Positions 1 through 8,046 of a stretch of DNA of 64,000 nucleotides are shown here, piece after piece. Where the stretch lies: contig OZ220708.1 in assembly GCA_965116595.1 (NCBI GenBank), positions 2,542,001 to 2,606,000 on the forward strand. Reading direction: 5' to 3'. The notes beneath the pieces are model-generated. The model had not been told where the DNA came from and ran no database searches. It saw nothing but the letters and a program-made list of their open reading frames with translations. The DNA comes from G963663315 sp963668255. GTDB lineage: Bacteria; Pseudomonadota; Gammaproteobacteria; Arenicellales; Poriferihabitantaceae. The first letter of the stretch is position 1. Each line of letters starts with the position of its first letter. The position numbers and the translations under genes are program-made.

Positions 1-526
1 CTTTGTCTCCCTTGCCGATTACCCGGCAGACACCAACTGTAAAATCAATCTGACTCACTGCCAACCCGGTCAGCTCCGAAACCCGCATTCCTGTAGCATA
101 CAGGGTTTCGATCATAGCCCGATCCCGCAAGCCGAAGCGGGTGCTGACATCCGGTGCATTGATCAAACGCACGACCGCTTCCTGGGATATGGGTTTTGGC
201 AATGATCTGGCTATCGCAGGAGCAACTATATTAGCACAGGGGTCATAGTCTATTAAAGATTCACTAATCATATACTTATAGAATCTTTTTAAAGTAGATA
301 ATGAACGAACTGCAGTACGATTTGAAGTCTGCCCTGCGCGAAAATCGAGGTAGTCGGCAATGCTTTCGGCGCCTGGATTTTCAGGTGACAGCTGCCTTTT
401 CGTCAGCCATTCAATAAACAATACAAGATCAGTTCGATAGGCGTTCAATGTGTTATCACTCAATCCTGACTTCATCCAGGCCACGTCAAGGAATCGAGTT
501 ATCAGAGCCTGATAAGCGGAATCCAT
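1..526 (-). CDS. xerD: Tyrosine site-specific recombinase XerD, 3' end cut off by window edge
   Basis: Reading leftward from an ATG at 526 gives 175 residues before the window ends. The N-terminal core-binding domain carries a NTLNAYRTDL motif, and the start of the catalytic domain shows LRDRAMIETLYATGMRVSEL. The arginine in GMRVSEL is residue 148 and the lysine in VIGKGDK is residue 172, the same numbers as two catalytic residues of E. coli XerD. The remaining catalytic His/Arg/His/Tyr residues lie outside the window. XerD and XerC resolve chromosome dimers at dif. The gene follows the rplS operon by way of a TPR-protein gene, 34 bases downstream of that gene's stop. XerC is the alternative, but the exact residue register favours XerD. 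Confidence 0.93.
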   Translation of the reverse strand, partial: MDSAYQALITRFLDVAWMKSGLSDNTLNAYRTDLVLFIEWLTKRQLSPENPGAESIADYLDFRAGQTSNRTAVRSLSTLKRFYKYMISESLIDYDPCANIVAPAIARSLPKPISQEAVVRLINAPDVSTRFGLRDRAMIETLYATGMRVSELTGLAVSQIDFTVGVCRVIGKGDK

Positions 527-560
527 TTTGAACCTGTCCACACCCTATGACCGTAGTTCT

Positions 561-2423
561 TTATTGTGTGACTTCAACTGCATCCGGATTCAACTCCAGT
601 AACCAGAGTTTCTGGAGCTTCTGTTTTATTTGAATACGCCGTTTGTCATCGGTGGCGCGCGCCAGCAGGTCCTCGAACAATACCCTCGCATCTGTAACCA
701 GATTTGCAGATTGTAATGATTCGGCGGCTCTATAGCGGGCGGCCACCCCCCATTGATCCCAACCGTCGTCTTTCAGCATTGCAGAAAACAGGTAGTGATC
801 CGCGGCGCTGACGAATTGCCGCATGGCCTGAAAGGATTCCGCCATCCAAAAAGCAATTTCCCGGGTATGTTTTGGGCTCACTACCCGGTTGTTGATTTCA
901 TGCAGCAACTCCAGTGCTGCAGCATGCTGATTGATTGTCTGCAAGTCAAAAACAGGCTGCAATACCTGATCCGCCTGTTCCGCAGTCAGGATATCGTGTG
1001 CATGAATCCATTTCTTCAATTCCTGTGATCCTTTGTCATAGTGGCCGGCAATGATTGAAATTCGCGCGACATGCAATAACCATGGCAAGCGGTCCATGCC
1101 TTGGGGAATCCCCGAAATGCCATAGTTGATTTGTGCAGAAAGTTCAAAATTACCAGTTTCAAGAGCCTGGTTTGAAAGAATCAGCCCTACATTACCACTC
1201 AGGTCCAGTTTGCCGAATGGTTTGTCGTCGCCATACAGGTAAGGAATTACTCCCAGGCGACCGGATTCCATTAATTCAGTGACGAACAGATCATTCAATT
1301 GCCGCTTTCTTGCTGGGCCATTTTTACCCTGCAGCAGATATCCGAAAATCGCTTTGCGAACCGATCGCGCCTCTTTTGGCATTTGCAGAGCATGAATCAA
1401 CAAAGTGGTTGACTCACCCAACAGCAGACCCTGACGATTGGTTTCATCCTGCGCCACTCTGCGATAGGCATTCAACAAGTCCAATACCCCGAAACCGGGA
1501 TAAGTACGATCAATCCTGGTTCGCGTCTGCCCCGCTGCAACAAGATATTGTTCGAGGTCAACCAGGGCTGATTGCGGAGCTTCGCCCAGAAGCCTGGCGT
1601 ACGTTCTTACAGACAGAATCTGCCAAAGTGGTAATGATGCATCCTCAGAGATATTCATATCCTGATTCAGCCCGTTGATTTTCCCGACCGCCTGGACCGG
1701 AGTAATAGTATTGTTTTGCAGTCTGGCATAGATACGCAATAACCTGGCGGAGGGTTGGTCCAGGGGCGCCAGGATATTCACAGCATTATCCGGATCATTC
1801 AGTTGCAGGTAAACTCCGGCACTCAGTAATAACCAGTCCTGTTCACGGGATCGATAATCCGATTGATAATGACGCATCGCAATATGCGCTTCGTTGAGGT
1901 AATCATCGACCAGATAACTTTCAATCAGTAATTTACGGAGTTTTCTGCTTTCCCGATCACTGATATTGTCTGACAACAGGTGTTTACGCAACAGAATCCT
2001 TGCCCTTGCTCCCTGACCCAACTCGATAAACGCACGAATCGCCTGGATATCCGCCAGATAATGAATTCGGTCCGGAAATACAGGGGGTATCTGCCGAATC
2101 CGTTCCAGTAATTGCTCCCAGCGACCGGTAGTTCGATAAACAGCCCACAGTTGACGTTCCCAGTTGAGCCAGGCTAGAGTTGGCAGAGGGGGTGGACCTT
2201 CGGTTTCAAGTATGGAGCGGGCCAGCCCAAGTACATTTGCCTTGATCAGGATACGTATCCTGGATAAGTCGCCGACAGCAAATTCGTTGTCAACCTCTGT
2301 GCTGACCGAAATCGGCCGGGCTGCTGCCGGATCCACCGGAATCAGGCTGATGCAGCAGACAAATAAAGGAACAAATAAGCCCCTGAACAAGAAACGAACG
2401 ATAACAGGACCGGTTTTTGTCAC
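561..2423 (-). CDS. Secreted TPR-like repeat protein of unknown function, 620 aa
   Basis: The N-terminus has basic residues, a hydrophobic stretch (about residues 10-33) and an AAA-R junction, which looks like a Sec signal peptide, so the product is probably periplasmic or exported. The rest is helical and rich in Ala, Leu and Gln, with repeated 30-40-residue helix pairs such as the segment with LLRIYARLQNN and the late segment with VAARYRAAESLQSANLVTDARVLFEDLLARA; this resembles TPR/solenoid proteins. I see no catalytic motif. It lies 24 bases after rplS and 34 bases before xerD on the same strand, so it is probably cotranscribed with them. I do not recognise a named family. A scaffold for an envelope complex is possible, but that is inference. 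Confidence 0.7.
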   Translation of the reverse strand: MTKTGPVIVRFLFRGLFVPLFVCCISLIPVDPAAARPISVSTEVDNEFAVGDLSRIRILIKANVLGLARSILETEGPPPLPTLAWLNWERQLWAVYRTTGRWEQLLERIRQIPPVFPDRIHYLADIQAIRAFIELGQGARARILLRKHLLSDNISDRESRKLRKLLIESYLVDDYLNEAHIAMRHYQSDYRSREQDWLLLSAGVYLQLNDPDNAVNILAPLDQPSARLLRIYARLQNNTITPVQAVGKINGLNQDMNISEDASLPLWQILSVRTYARLLGEAPQSALVDLEQYLVAAGQTRTRIDRTYPGFGVLDLLNAYRRVAQDETNRQGLLLGESTTLLIHALQMPKEARSVRKAIFGYLLQGKNGPARKRQLNDLFVTELMESGRLGVIPYLYGDDKPFGKLDLSGNVGLILSNQALETGNFELSAQINYGISGIPQGMDRLPWLLHVARISIIAGHYDKGSQELKKWIHAHDILTAEQADQVLQPVFDLQTINQHAAALELLHEINNRVVSPKHTREIAFWMAESFQAMRQFVSAADHYLFSAMLKDDGWDQWGVAARYRAAESLQSANLVTDARVLFEDLLARATDDKRRIQIKQKLQKLWLLELNPDAVEVTQ

Positions 2424-2447
2424 GACTTCTCGGTGTTGGAATCCGGG

Positions 2448-2798
2448 TCAGCGCCTGACTTTTTCCTTGATTCGTGCTGATTTCCCGGAACGTTGACGAA
2501 GATAGTAAAGTTTGGCGCGTCTTACATCGCCTCGCCGAACGACCTGAATCCCGGCGATCAGTGGGCTATGGGTTTGAAAAACCCGCTCTACCCCTTCTCC
2601 GCTTGCCACTTTACGCACAGTAAATGAAGAATTCAAACCCCGGTTCTTCTTCGCAATAACCACGCCTTCGTATGCCTGCAAACGTTCCCGGCTGCCTTCC
2701 TTGACGCGAACCTGAACCTTGACCTGGTCACCAGCGCCAAAATGCGGAATCCCCTCCTTGAGTTGTTCGGCTTCGAGTTGGTCAATAATATTAGTCAT
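2448..2798 (-). CDS. rplS: 50S ribosomal protein L19
   Basis: The 116-residue product has the length of bacterial L19 and its hallmark segments: GDQVKVQVRVKEGSRER, the EGVVIAKKNRGLNSSFTVRKVASGEGVERVF core and the basic RRAKLYYLR C-terminus. L19 sits at the 30S-50S interface. Its start overlaps the trmD stop by 8 bases, so translation of the two is probably coupled, as in the classical trmD operon. Confidence 0.98.
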   Translation of the reverse strand: MTNIIDQLEAEQLKEGIPHFGAGDQVKVQVRVKEGSRERLQAYEGVVIAKKNRGLNSSFTVRKVASGEGVERVFQTHSPLIAGIQVVRRGDVRRAKLYYLRQRSGKSARIKEKVRR

Positions 2799-3543
2799 CT
2801 TTTTGCTCCAATTTATAAGCTTTCAATAATTCAATCTGTTCATCATTCAACCGGAATTCATCCGGATTGATATTCGCAAACAAATCCGGGCGGCGTTCAC
2901 CCGTTCTGGCAAGCGCCCGGGTAAGGCGCCATTGCCGTATTTTCTCATGATCACCGCTCAGCAATACCGGTGGCACGGCCTGACCTTCAAAGTGCTCCGG
3001 TCTTGTAAAGTGCGGACAATCGAGCAACCCGTTGGAAAACGAATCCTGTTTTGCAGAAAGCTGATTACCCAATACCCCCGGTAACAATCGTGCGATTGCC
3101 TCGACAATGGCCATCGCCGCCAGTTCTCCTCCCGCTAAAACATAATCTCCGATTGAAATCTCACGTTCCACACGGCTTTCAACAATTCTTTCATCAATAC
3201 CCTCATAACGACCGGCAAGTAAAATCAATCCGGGCAATGTCGACAATTCCTCCACCATCGACTGGTTCAATAATTCGCCCTGGGGCGACAAATATACCAC
3301 GGGCCCCGGATTGGACCTCTTTGCCGCATCTATACAGGCAGCCAATGGCACTGGCTTCATCACCATGCCGGGGCCGCCACCATACGGACGATCATCAACC
3401 GTCCGGTGCGGATTCCCGGCAAAGGCACGGGGATCAAGCGAATCATATTTCAACGCCCCCGCCAAAGCTGCCTGGCGAATAATCCCGTAATCGGCAATCG
3501 AATTGCACATATCCGGGAATATGGTAATTACACTTATTTCCAC
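2791..3543 (-). CDS. trmD: tRNA (guanine-37-N1)-methyltransferase
   Basis: The 250-residue protein has the SPOUT trefoil-knot features of TrmD: the N-terminus ISVITIFPDM, the RTVDDRPYGGGPGMVMKP loop, the SAM-binding LLAGRYEGIDERI and the SIGDYVLAGGELAA knot segment. It methylates G37 next to the anticodon in tRNAs reading CUN, CCN and CGG codons, which prevents +1 frameshifting. It lies between rimM (18-base gap) and rplS (8-base overlap). Length and order match the gammaproteobacterial operon, and nothing looks truncated. Confidence 0.98.
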   Translation of the reverse strand: MEISVITIFPDMCNSIADYGIIRQAALAGALKYDSLDPRAFAGNPHRTVDDRPYGGGPGMVMKPVPLAACIDAAKRSNPGPVVYLSPQGELLNQSMVEELSTLPGLILLAGRYEGIDERIVESRVEREISIGDYVLAGGELAAMAIVEAIARLLPGVLGNQLSAKQDSFSNGLLDCPHFTRPEHFEGQAVPPVLLSGDHEKIRQWRLTRALARTGERRPDLFANINPDEFRLNDEQIELLKAYKLEQKDD

Positions 3544-3561
3544 CGCATCAGTAACCCGGCC

Positions 3562-4092
3562 TCAATAACTCGCGTCCCAGTCCACAGTGAGTAATCCAAC
3601 TTCAAGATCAACCTTGTTGATCACCTCTGGCACCCAGGGCAACAGCCTTTCAATATTGTCACCGGAAGTCACCACTGCGACATCGTTGGCGCCGGTCTCC
3701 AGCATGCCTGTTAACTTGCCCAGTTCGACGTTCTGCCGGTTTATCACCAGAAGTCCGATCAGGTCCATCCAGTAAAACTCACCATCCTCCAAAGCCTCCA
3801 GCCGTGACCGGTCGATAGCAATATCGCAACCAATCAGACTTTCCGAAGTTTCCCTGTCAGGATAACCATTCAGTCGGGCAATCAAGTACTTTCCGGTTTG
3901 CCTGACGGCACTGACTTCTATCGTTTTCCAGTCGGATTCTCCCGACCTGCCTATCTTCCAGACCGGATATTCGAATATCTGTTCCGCTGGCCGGGTATAG
4001 GAACGGACCTTCAGTCCGCCCCTGACCCCATGGTGACCACCGATCAGCCCAAGAACGACAAGCGAAGAATCGGGTGTTTTTCCTGTCATCAT
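3562..4092 (-). CDS. rimM: 16S rRNA processing protein RimM
   Basis: The 176-residue product shows the RimM N-terminal barrel motif LGLIGGHHGVRGGLKVRSYT and a C-terminal PRC-barrel with DGEFYWMDLIGLLV and LLPWVPEVINKVDLE. RimM helps mature the head of the 30S subunit and binds S19. The reading frame opens with two successive ATGs (4092 and 4089). The gene is second in the rpsP-rimM-trmD-rplS operon, separated from rpsP by a 110-base spacer that contains short repeats and hairpins. Confidence 0.97.
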   Translation of the reverse strand: MMTGKTPDSSLVVLGLIGGHHGVRGGLKVRSYTRPAEQIFEYPVWKIGRSGESDWKTIEVSAVRQTGKYLIARLNGYPDRETSESLIGCDIAIDRSRLEALEDGEFYWMDLIGLLVINRQNVELGKLTGMLETGANDVAVVTSGDNIERLLPWVPEVINKVDLEVGLLTVDWDASY

Positions 4093-4202
4093 AAATATTC
4101 GATAACCCCCGGAACAGGCCGGTCAGGCCGGTCAGGCCTGTCGTACCTGACCGTCTCCGCCAGATCAGGTGATCTGTCCTGGTCTGACGGTCAATAAAAT
4201 GG
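4093..4202. repeat. rpsP-rimM spacer with 9-base tandem repeat and hairpins
   Basis: At 4116-4139 the 9-mer AGGCCGGTC occurs about 2.7 times in tandem. The reverse complement of the repeat can pair with a GGTCAGG segment at 4145-4151 (minus strand), and AGATCA-CC-TGATCT at 4162-4175 forms a second hairpin. The other genes of this operon are separated by 18 bases or overlap, so a 110-base structured spacer after rpsP stands out. It might adjust the ratio of S16 to the low-abundance enzymes RimM and TrmD; that role is inference. There is no U-tract, so it is not a simple intrinsic terminator. Confidence 0.5.
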
Positions 4203-4457
4203 TCAGGCTACAGACTCTGATTTAGCCTGTTTGAACAGTTGTTTTACCCGGTCGCTCAGTTGGGCGCCTGTTCCCAACCAGTGTTCCAGCCTTTCTGTAT
4301 CAAGATGCAGTTTTTCTTCCTTACCCCGAGCGATCGGGTTGAAAAAACCAATTCTCTCGATAAATCGTCCACGAGTAGAGCGCCGCTGGTCTGCAACCAG
4401 GATCGAATAAAATGGACGTTTCTTCGAGCCGCCCCGTGATAAACGAATTACTACCAT
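4203..4457 (-). CDS. rpsP: 30S ribosomal protein S16
   Basis: The 84-residue product begins MVVIRLSRGGSKKRPFYSIL and contains VADQRRSTRGRFIERIGFFNP, the conserved S16 core. S16 is an early-binding assembly protein of the 30S body. It is the first gene of the operon and has a promoter-like TAGAAT about 65 bases upstream. Length matches the family. Confidence 0.98.
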   Translation of the reverse strand: MVVIRLSRGGSKKRPFYSILVADQRRSTRGRFIERIGFFNPIARGKEEKLHLDTERLEHWLGTGAQLSDRVKQLFKQAKSESVA

Positions 4458-4521
4458 AAATATGCCTGTTCCGTGTTGGAATCGATGCCGTCAATAAACC
4501 GGCTGCCATTAAAGGGGGCGC

Positions 4522-4527
4522 ATTCTA
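4522..4527 (-). promoter_or_regulatory. Probable -10 element of the rpsP operon promoter
   Basis: On the minus strand TAGAAT is followed by GCGCCCC, a GC-rich discriminator of the kind seen at stringently controlled ribosomal operons. The -35 region is weak (an ATTCCA-like hexamer 17 bases upstream). Position and discriminator support the call; the -35 does not. Confidence 0.5.
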
Positions 4528-4678
4528 CCACAAAACCATTTGTATGGAATATTTTTTCCACAGGAAGTCGCTGCTGTTCCGAAGCGGCGACGAATCGATT
4601 ATTATCGTTTTTTTCTGTGATAACATTATTGTCATTGCATGCCATCAAGCTGATCAGAAATATTCATGAATTTTATTG

Positions 4679-6799
4679 ATGTTGAACGCTAGCCATAGCA
4701 GTCATAACACCAGGTTGTATCGCAACTGCTTCATTGCCGCCTCGGTCATTGGCTTTATTGCCTCTGTTGTGGTTGTCCGGAATATCTCGGAAGTGTCAGC
4801 ATTGCCAACCACTATCTCCAACCCGTTTCAATTTGCAGAGTGGATAAACAGTTCCGAAGACTGGCTCAGACAACATCTCAAATGGTTCACCCGGATGATT
4901 GCCAGTGGGATTGGAACAGCGCTTTTTGCTGTTGAAGATTTCCTGATCAAGGCGCCCTGGCTGTTCGTGATGATGTTCCTGACCCTGCCTGCGTTACGTT
5001 TTGGCGGGCTGCCCCTGGCTATTCTGACGGTCGCCGGAGTCGTTTTCTGGGGAGGCGTTGGCATGTGGGACGTCACCATGCAGACCCTGGCGCTGATGGG
5101 AATATCGGTCATTCTCTCTGTCTTTTTCGGCATCATTCTGGGGATATTGAGTTCACAAAACGACAAATTTGAAGGATTTCTAAAACCGATTCTCGATACC
5201 ATGCAGACGATGCCGGCATTCGTTTACTTGTTACCGGCTGTTTTCTTTTTTGGTATCGGCGGCCCTCCCGCCATTATGGCTACCATGATTTATGCCCTGC
5301 CGCCAGTGATTCGGCTGACCAATCTGGGAATTCGCCAGATTTCTGCTGAAACGCTGGAAGCTGCCCATTCGTTTGGCTCGACCCGGATGCAGACCCTGTT
5401 CAAGGTGCAGATTCCGATATCCCTGCCGAGCATCATGCTGGGAATCAACCAGACCATCATGATGGCCCTCGGACTGGTTGTGCTCGCTACCTTCATCGGC
5501 GCTGAAGGCCTGGGGAGCGAAGTATGGAAAGCTATTTTCAGATTGCGCGTAGGCTGGTCTCTGGAGGCGGGGATATGCATCGTATTCATGGCCATCATTC
5601 TTGATCGTTTGAGTCTGGCATTGAGTCATTCCGGCAATGTCAAGGTTGCAGCCAATACGATTCCCTTTAGATTGCTACCCCAGAACTGGGATATCTATCC
5701 CGCAGCCATGGCTATTGAACGGATAATTGCCATACCGTGGAATTTCATTGCGGAGGTGGTGCGCTTCATCGTCAATCTGGTTGCAATCGTACTGGATGTC
5801 GCCATTAGCAGGATCGGCGCAAACAGGAAACGCGGCGCCCGGGTCAAAAAATTCATAAACAGTCATCTTTTCCTGATTGGCAGCATACTGATTCTGCTTG
5901 GTATTCTTTTGTATGACAGCTTCGTAGCCGGCATCGGCACTTTCCCGGAATCGTGGAATTTTTCTTTCAGAAAACCGGTTGACGAAGCGATTGCCTGGTT
6001 GACAGTCAACCCCGGGTTCATTGCATTCACCAAGGGCTTGCGGACCTTTGTCTACCTGTATCTACTGCATCCGCTTGACGTTTATCTCACGGAACTGCCC
6101 TGGTATATCGTAATATTCGGCCTGGGTGTCATAAGCTGGGTTTCAGCAGGTCGGAATTTTGCCATCGTCTGTGCCATCCTGATGGTGTTCATCGGCGCCT
6201 GCGACTTGTGGGTCGAGGCAATGCTTACCTTGTCCTCAACGCTGGTATCGGTATTTATCTGTTTTGTGTTTGGGCTGCCTTTGGGCGTGTTCTCGGCGTA
6301 TAACAAGAAGTTTGACATGATGTTGCGCCCCGTGCTGGATACGATGCAGACGCTGCCAAGTTTTGTATATCTGATCCCGGTACTGATGTTTTTTGGCGGC
6401 AATATTGTATCCGCAGTGATTGCGACTGTGATTTATGCGCTGCCACCGGTCATTCGCCTGACCAGCCTGGGCATATCCAGGATCCCGGTAACCTATAGCG
6501 AAGTATCCTCCTCTTTTGGCGGGACCAGTCTTCAAACGTTGAGAAAAGTAAATTTGCCGATGGCCGTGCCAAGTATCATGCTGGGACTGAATCAGGCGGT
6601 CATGATGGCGCTCGCAATGCAGGTTGTCACGCCGCTTATTGGAGGTGGAGGACTTGGGCGCGAGGTTTTCCACGCACTGAACATCGCCAACACCGGTAAG
6701 GGACTCGCAGCCGGGATCGGTATTGTGTTACTTGCGATCATCCTTGACAGATTGAGTCAGGCCTGGACCAAGGCACAAAGAAATGCCTTGGGAGTATGA
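4679..6799 (+). CDS. Fused double permease of a glycine betaine/proline-type ABC importer
   Basis: The product (706 residues from ATG 4679; a TTG one codon earlier is an alternative start) contains two complete binding-protein-dependent permease domains in tandem. Each carries its own copy of ILDTMQTMPAFVYLLP / VLDTMQTLPSFVYLIP, the IYALPPVIRLT motif, an EAA-loop segment (AAHSFGSTRMQTLFKVQIP / VSSSFGGTSLQTLRKVNLP) and PSIMLGxNQ. A roughly 170-residue hydrophobic linker joins them. ProW is normally a single domain acting as a dimer, so this looks like an ancient duplication and fusion. A binding-protein gene follows, then an ATPase gene. Quaternary-amine uptake is inferred from family resemblance; the exact substrate cannot be read from the sequence. 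The start has no strong ribosome-binding site. Confidence 0.9.
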   Translation: MLNASHSSHNTRLYRNCFIAASVIGFIASVVVVRNISEVSALPTTISNPFQFAEWINSSEDWLRQHLKWFTRMIASGIGTALFAVEDFLIKAPWLFVMMFLTLPALRFGGLPLAILTVAGVVFWGGVGMWDVTMQTLALMGISVILSVFFGIILGILSSQNDKFEGFLKPILDTMQTMPAFVYLLPAVFFFGIGGPPAIMATMIYALPPVIRLTNLGIRQISAETLEAAHSFGSTRMQTLFKVQIPISLPSIMLGINQTIMMALGLVVLATFIGAEGLGSEVWKAIFRLRVGWSLEAGICIVFMAIILDRLSLALSHSGNVKVAANTIPFRLLPQNWDIYPAAMAIERIIAIPWNFIAEVVRFIVNLVAIVLDVAISRIGANRKRGARVKKFINSHLFLIGSILILLGILLYDSFVAGIGTFPESWNFSFRKPVDEAIAWLTVNPGFIAFTKGLRTFVYLYLLHPLDVYLTELPWYIVIFGLGVISWVSAGRNFAIVCAILMVFIGACDLWVEAMLTLSSTLVSVFICFVFGLPLGVFSAYNKKFDMMLRPVLDTMQTLPSFVYLIPVLMFFGGNIVSAVIATVIYALPPVIRLTSLGISRIPVTYSEVSSSFGGTSLQTLRKVNLPMAVPSIMLGLNQAVMMALAMQVVTPLIGGGGLGREVFHALNIANTGKGLAAGIGIVLLAIILDRLSQAWTKAQRNALGV

Positions 6800-6817
6800 A
6801 TATATCCCGGCTGCGTA

Positions 6818-6846
6818 TTGACAAAATCCTGGATTGTTCCATAATT
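6818..6846 (+). promoter_or_regulatory. Sigma-70 promoter for the betaine-binding protein gene
   Basis: A perfect -35 TTGACA (6818-6823) is followed after 17 bases by ATAATT (6841-6846), or after 16 bases by CATAAT. It lies between the permease stop and the binding-protein start and leaves a leader of about 90 bases. A separate promoter fits the high copy number usual for a periplasmic binding protein. Confidence 0.65.
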
Positions 6847-6943
6847 CGAGAAACGTGCAGAATTCATAAATAAGCGAAAAAATTCGAGTATCATCCCTGA
6901 CCAGTTTTGATATTCACAAATTAATCTATCTCTGGAGAATACC

Positions 6944-7879
6944 ATGGTAATTTCAAAATTAACAAAATCTCTGTCAGTCTTCGTCTCCGCTGCGATACTG
7001 TTGATGGCCTCGATGGTCACCGTTGCGGCAGACAAGAAGCTGACTGCACCGATAGCCGACTGGACAGGCGGGGCTGTCACCTGCAAGGTTCTGCAAGTCA
7101 TTCTGGAACAGGAAATGGGCTATGAAATCAAGCGTATCATGATGCCTTCCGGTGCTCCTGTGTATGAAGCAATGGCTGTCGGAGACCTGGATTTCGGGTG
7201 TGAAAGCTGGCCATCCTATTCACCTTCCAGAAACAGGTTTATGGCCGAGTTTGGCGGGGATGGAACCGTGTCCTACCTCGGTGAAACCGGAATTGTCGGT
7301 ACTTCCACCTACTATGTTCCGAGATATTTTGTGGACGAGACCGCACCTGATCTCAAATCCTGGGAGCAGTTGAACAAGTACAAATCTCATTTCGCAACAA
7401 TTGAAACCGGTGACAGGGGACGATTGATTGCTTGTCCGACACCAGCCTGGGAATGTTCCGACCAGGAGCGGCTTGATTTACTTGGAGTGGATTTTGTCGC
7501 GGTTGAACTCGGCACGGAAACCGCAGCCTGGGCAGAAGCACAGGCGGCCTTTGCCAGAAAAGAACCATTCCTGCTGTATGCCTGGACCCCACACTGGATT
7601 CACGCTGCACTTGACCTGGTTCCAATTGAGTTGCCAGCGCACGATACGTCAACATGGCCTGCGACCGGATGGGCGGAAGACGTCACGTACAACTATGGCA
7701 ATCCTGCGTCCATGGCGGCAAATCCTGATGCAGCAAAGTTGATCGGAAACATGAACCTGAGCAACAACGAACAGGCAAAAATGATTCTGGCGATCGATGT
7801 CGATGGCAGAGATATCGATGAAGTAGTCATGGAATGGGTTGCGGAAAACAAGGAAATCTGGAGCAAGTGGATGCCTTGA
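6944..7879 (+). CDS. Periplasmic glycine betaine-type substrate-binding protein (OpuAC family)
   Basis: The 311-residue product starts at an ATG preceded by GGAGA. It has a clear Sec signal peptide (hydrophobic AAILLMASMVTVAA, cleavage near residues 29-30). The mature part matches the OpuAC/ProX fold: VTCKVLQVILEQEMGYEI, GDLDFGCESWPSYSP and a late WTPHWIHAALDL segment. Aromatic residues in these segments are the usual cation-pi ligands for quaternary amines. It has its own promoter upstream and a strong intrinsic terminator 17 bases downstream, so it can be expressed apart from the permease and ATPase. Choline, proline betaine or related compounds remain possible ligands. Confidence 0.9.
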   Translation: MVISKLTKSLSVFVSAAILLMASMVTVAADKKLTAPIADWTGGAVTCKVLQVILEQEMGYEIKRIMMPSGAPVYEAMAVGDLDFGCESWPSYSPSRNRFMAEFGGDGTVSYLGETGIVGTSTYYVPRYFVDETAPDLKSWEQLNKYKSHFATIETGDRGRLIACPTPAWECSDQERLDLLGVDFVAVELGTETAAWAEAQAAFARKEPFLLYAWTPHWIHAALDLVPIELPAHDTSTWPATGWAEDVTYNYGNPASMAANPDAAKLIGNMNLSNNEQAKMILAIDVDGRDIDEVVMEWVAENKEIWSKWMP

Positions 7880-7895
7880 TTTTCCTCAAATTGAT

Positions 7896-7929
7896 AAAAA
7901 AAGACCCCGTTTGATCGGGGTCTTTTTTT
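7896..7929 (+). terminator. Strong intrinsic terminator after the binding-protein gene
   Basis: Seven A residues, the stem GACCCCG (7903-7909), a six-base loop, CGGGGTC (7916-7922) and seven T residues form a textbook rho-independent terminator. The A-tract makes it potentially active in both directions. It separates the binding protein from the ATPase gene of the same transporter. Confidence 0.93.
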
Positions 7930-8046
7930 ATCTGCGCTTTTCTGGTACTTTGTGAAAATGGATTGCCTGTCTCAAAGGAAAGTCCCAACCGAGCATTGAT
8001 ACGGACAGAATATGCGAATGATCGTGATTGTCAACTTATCCGATTT

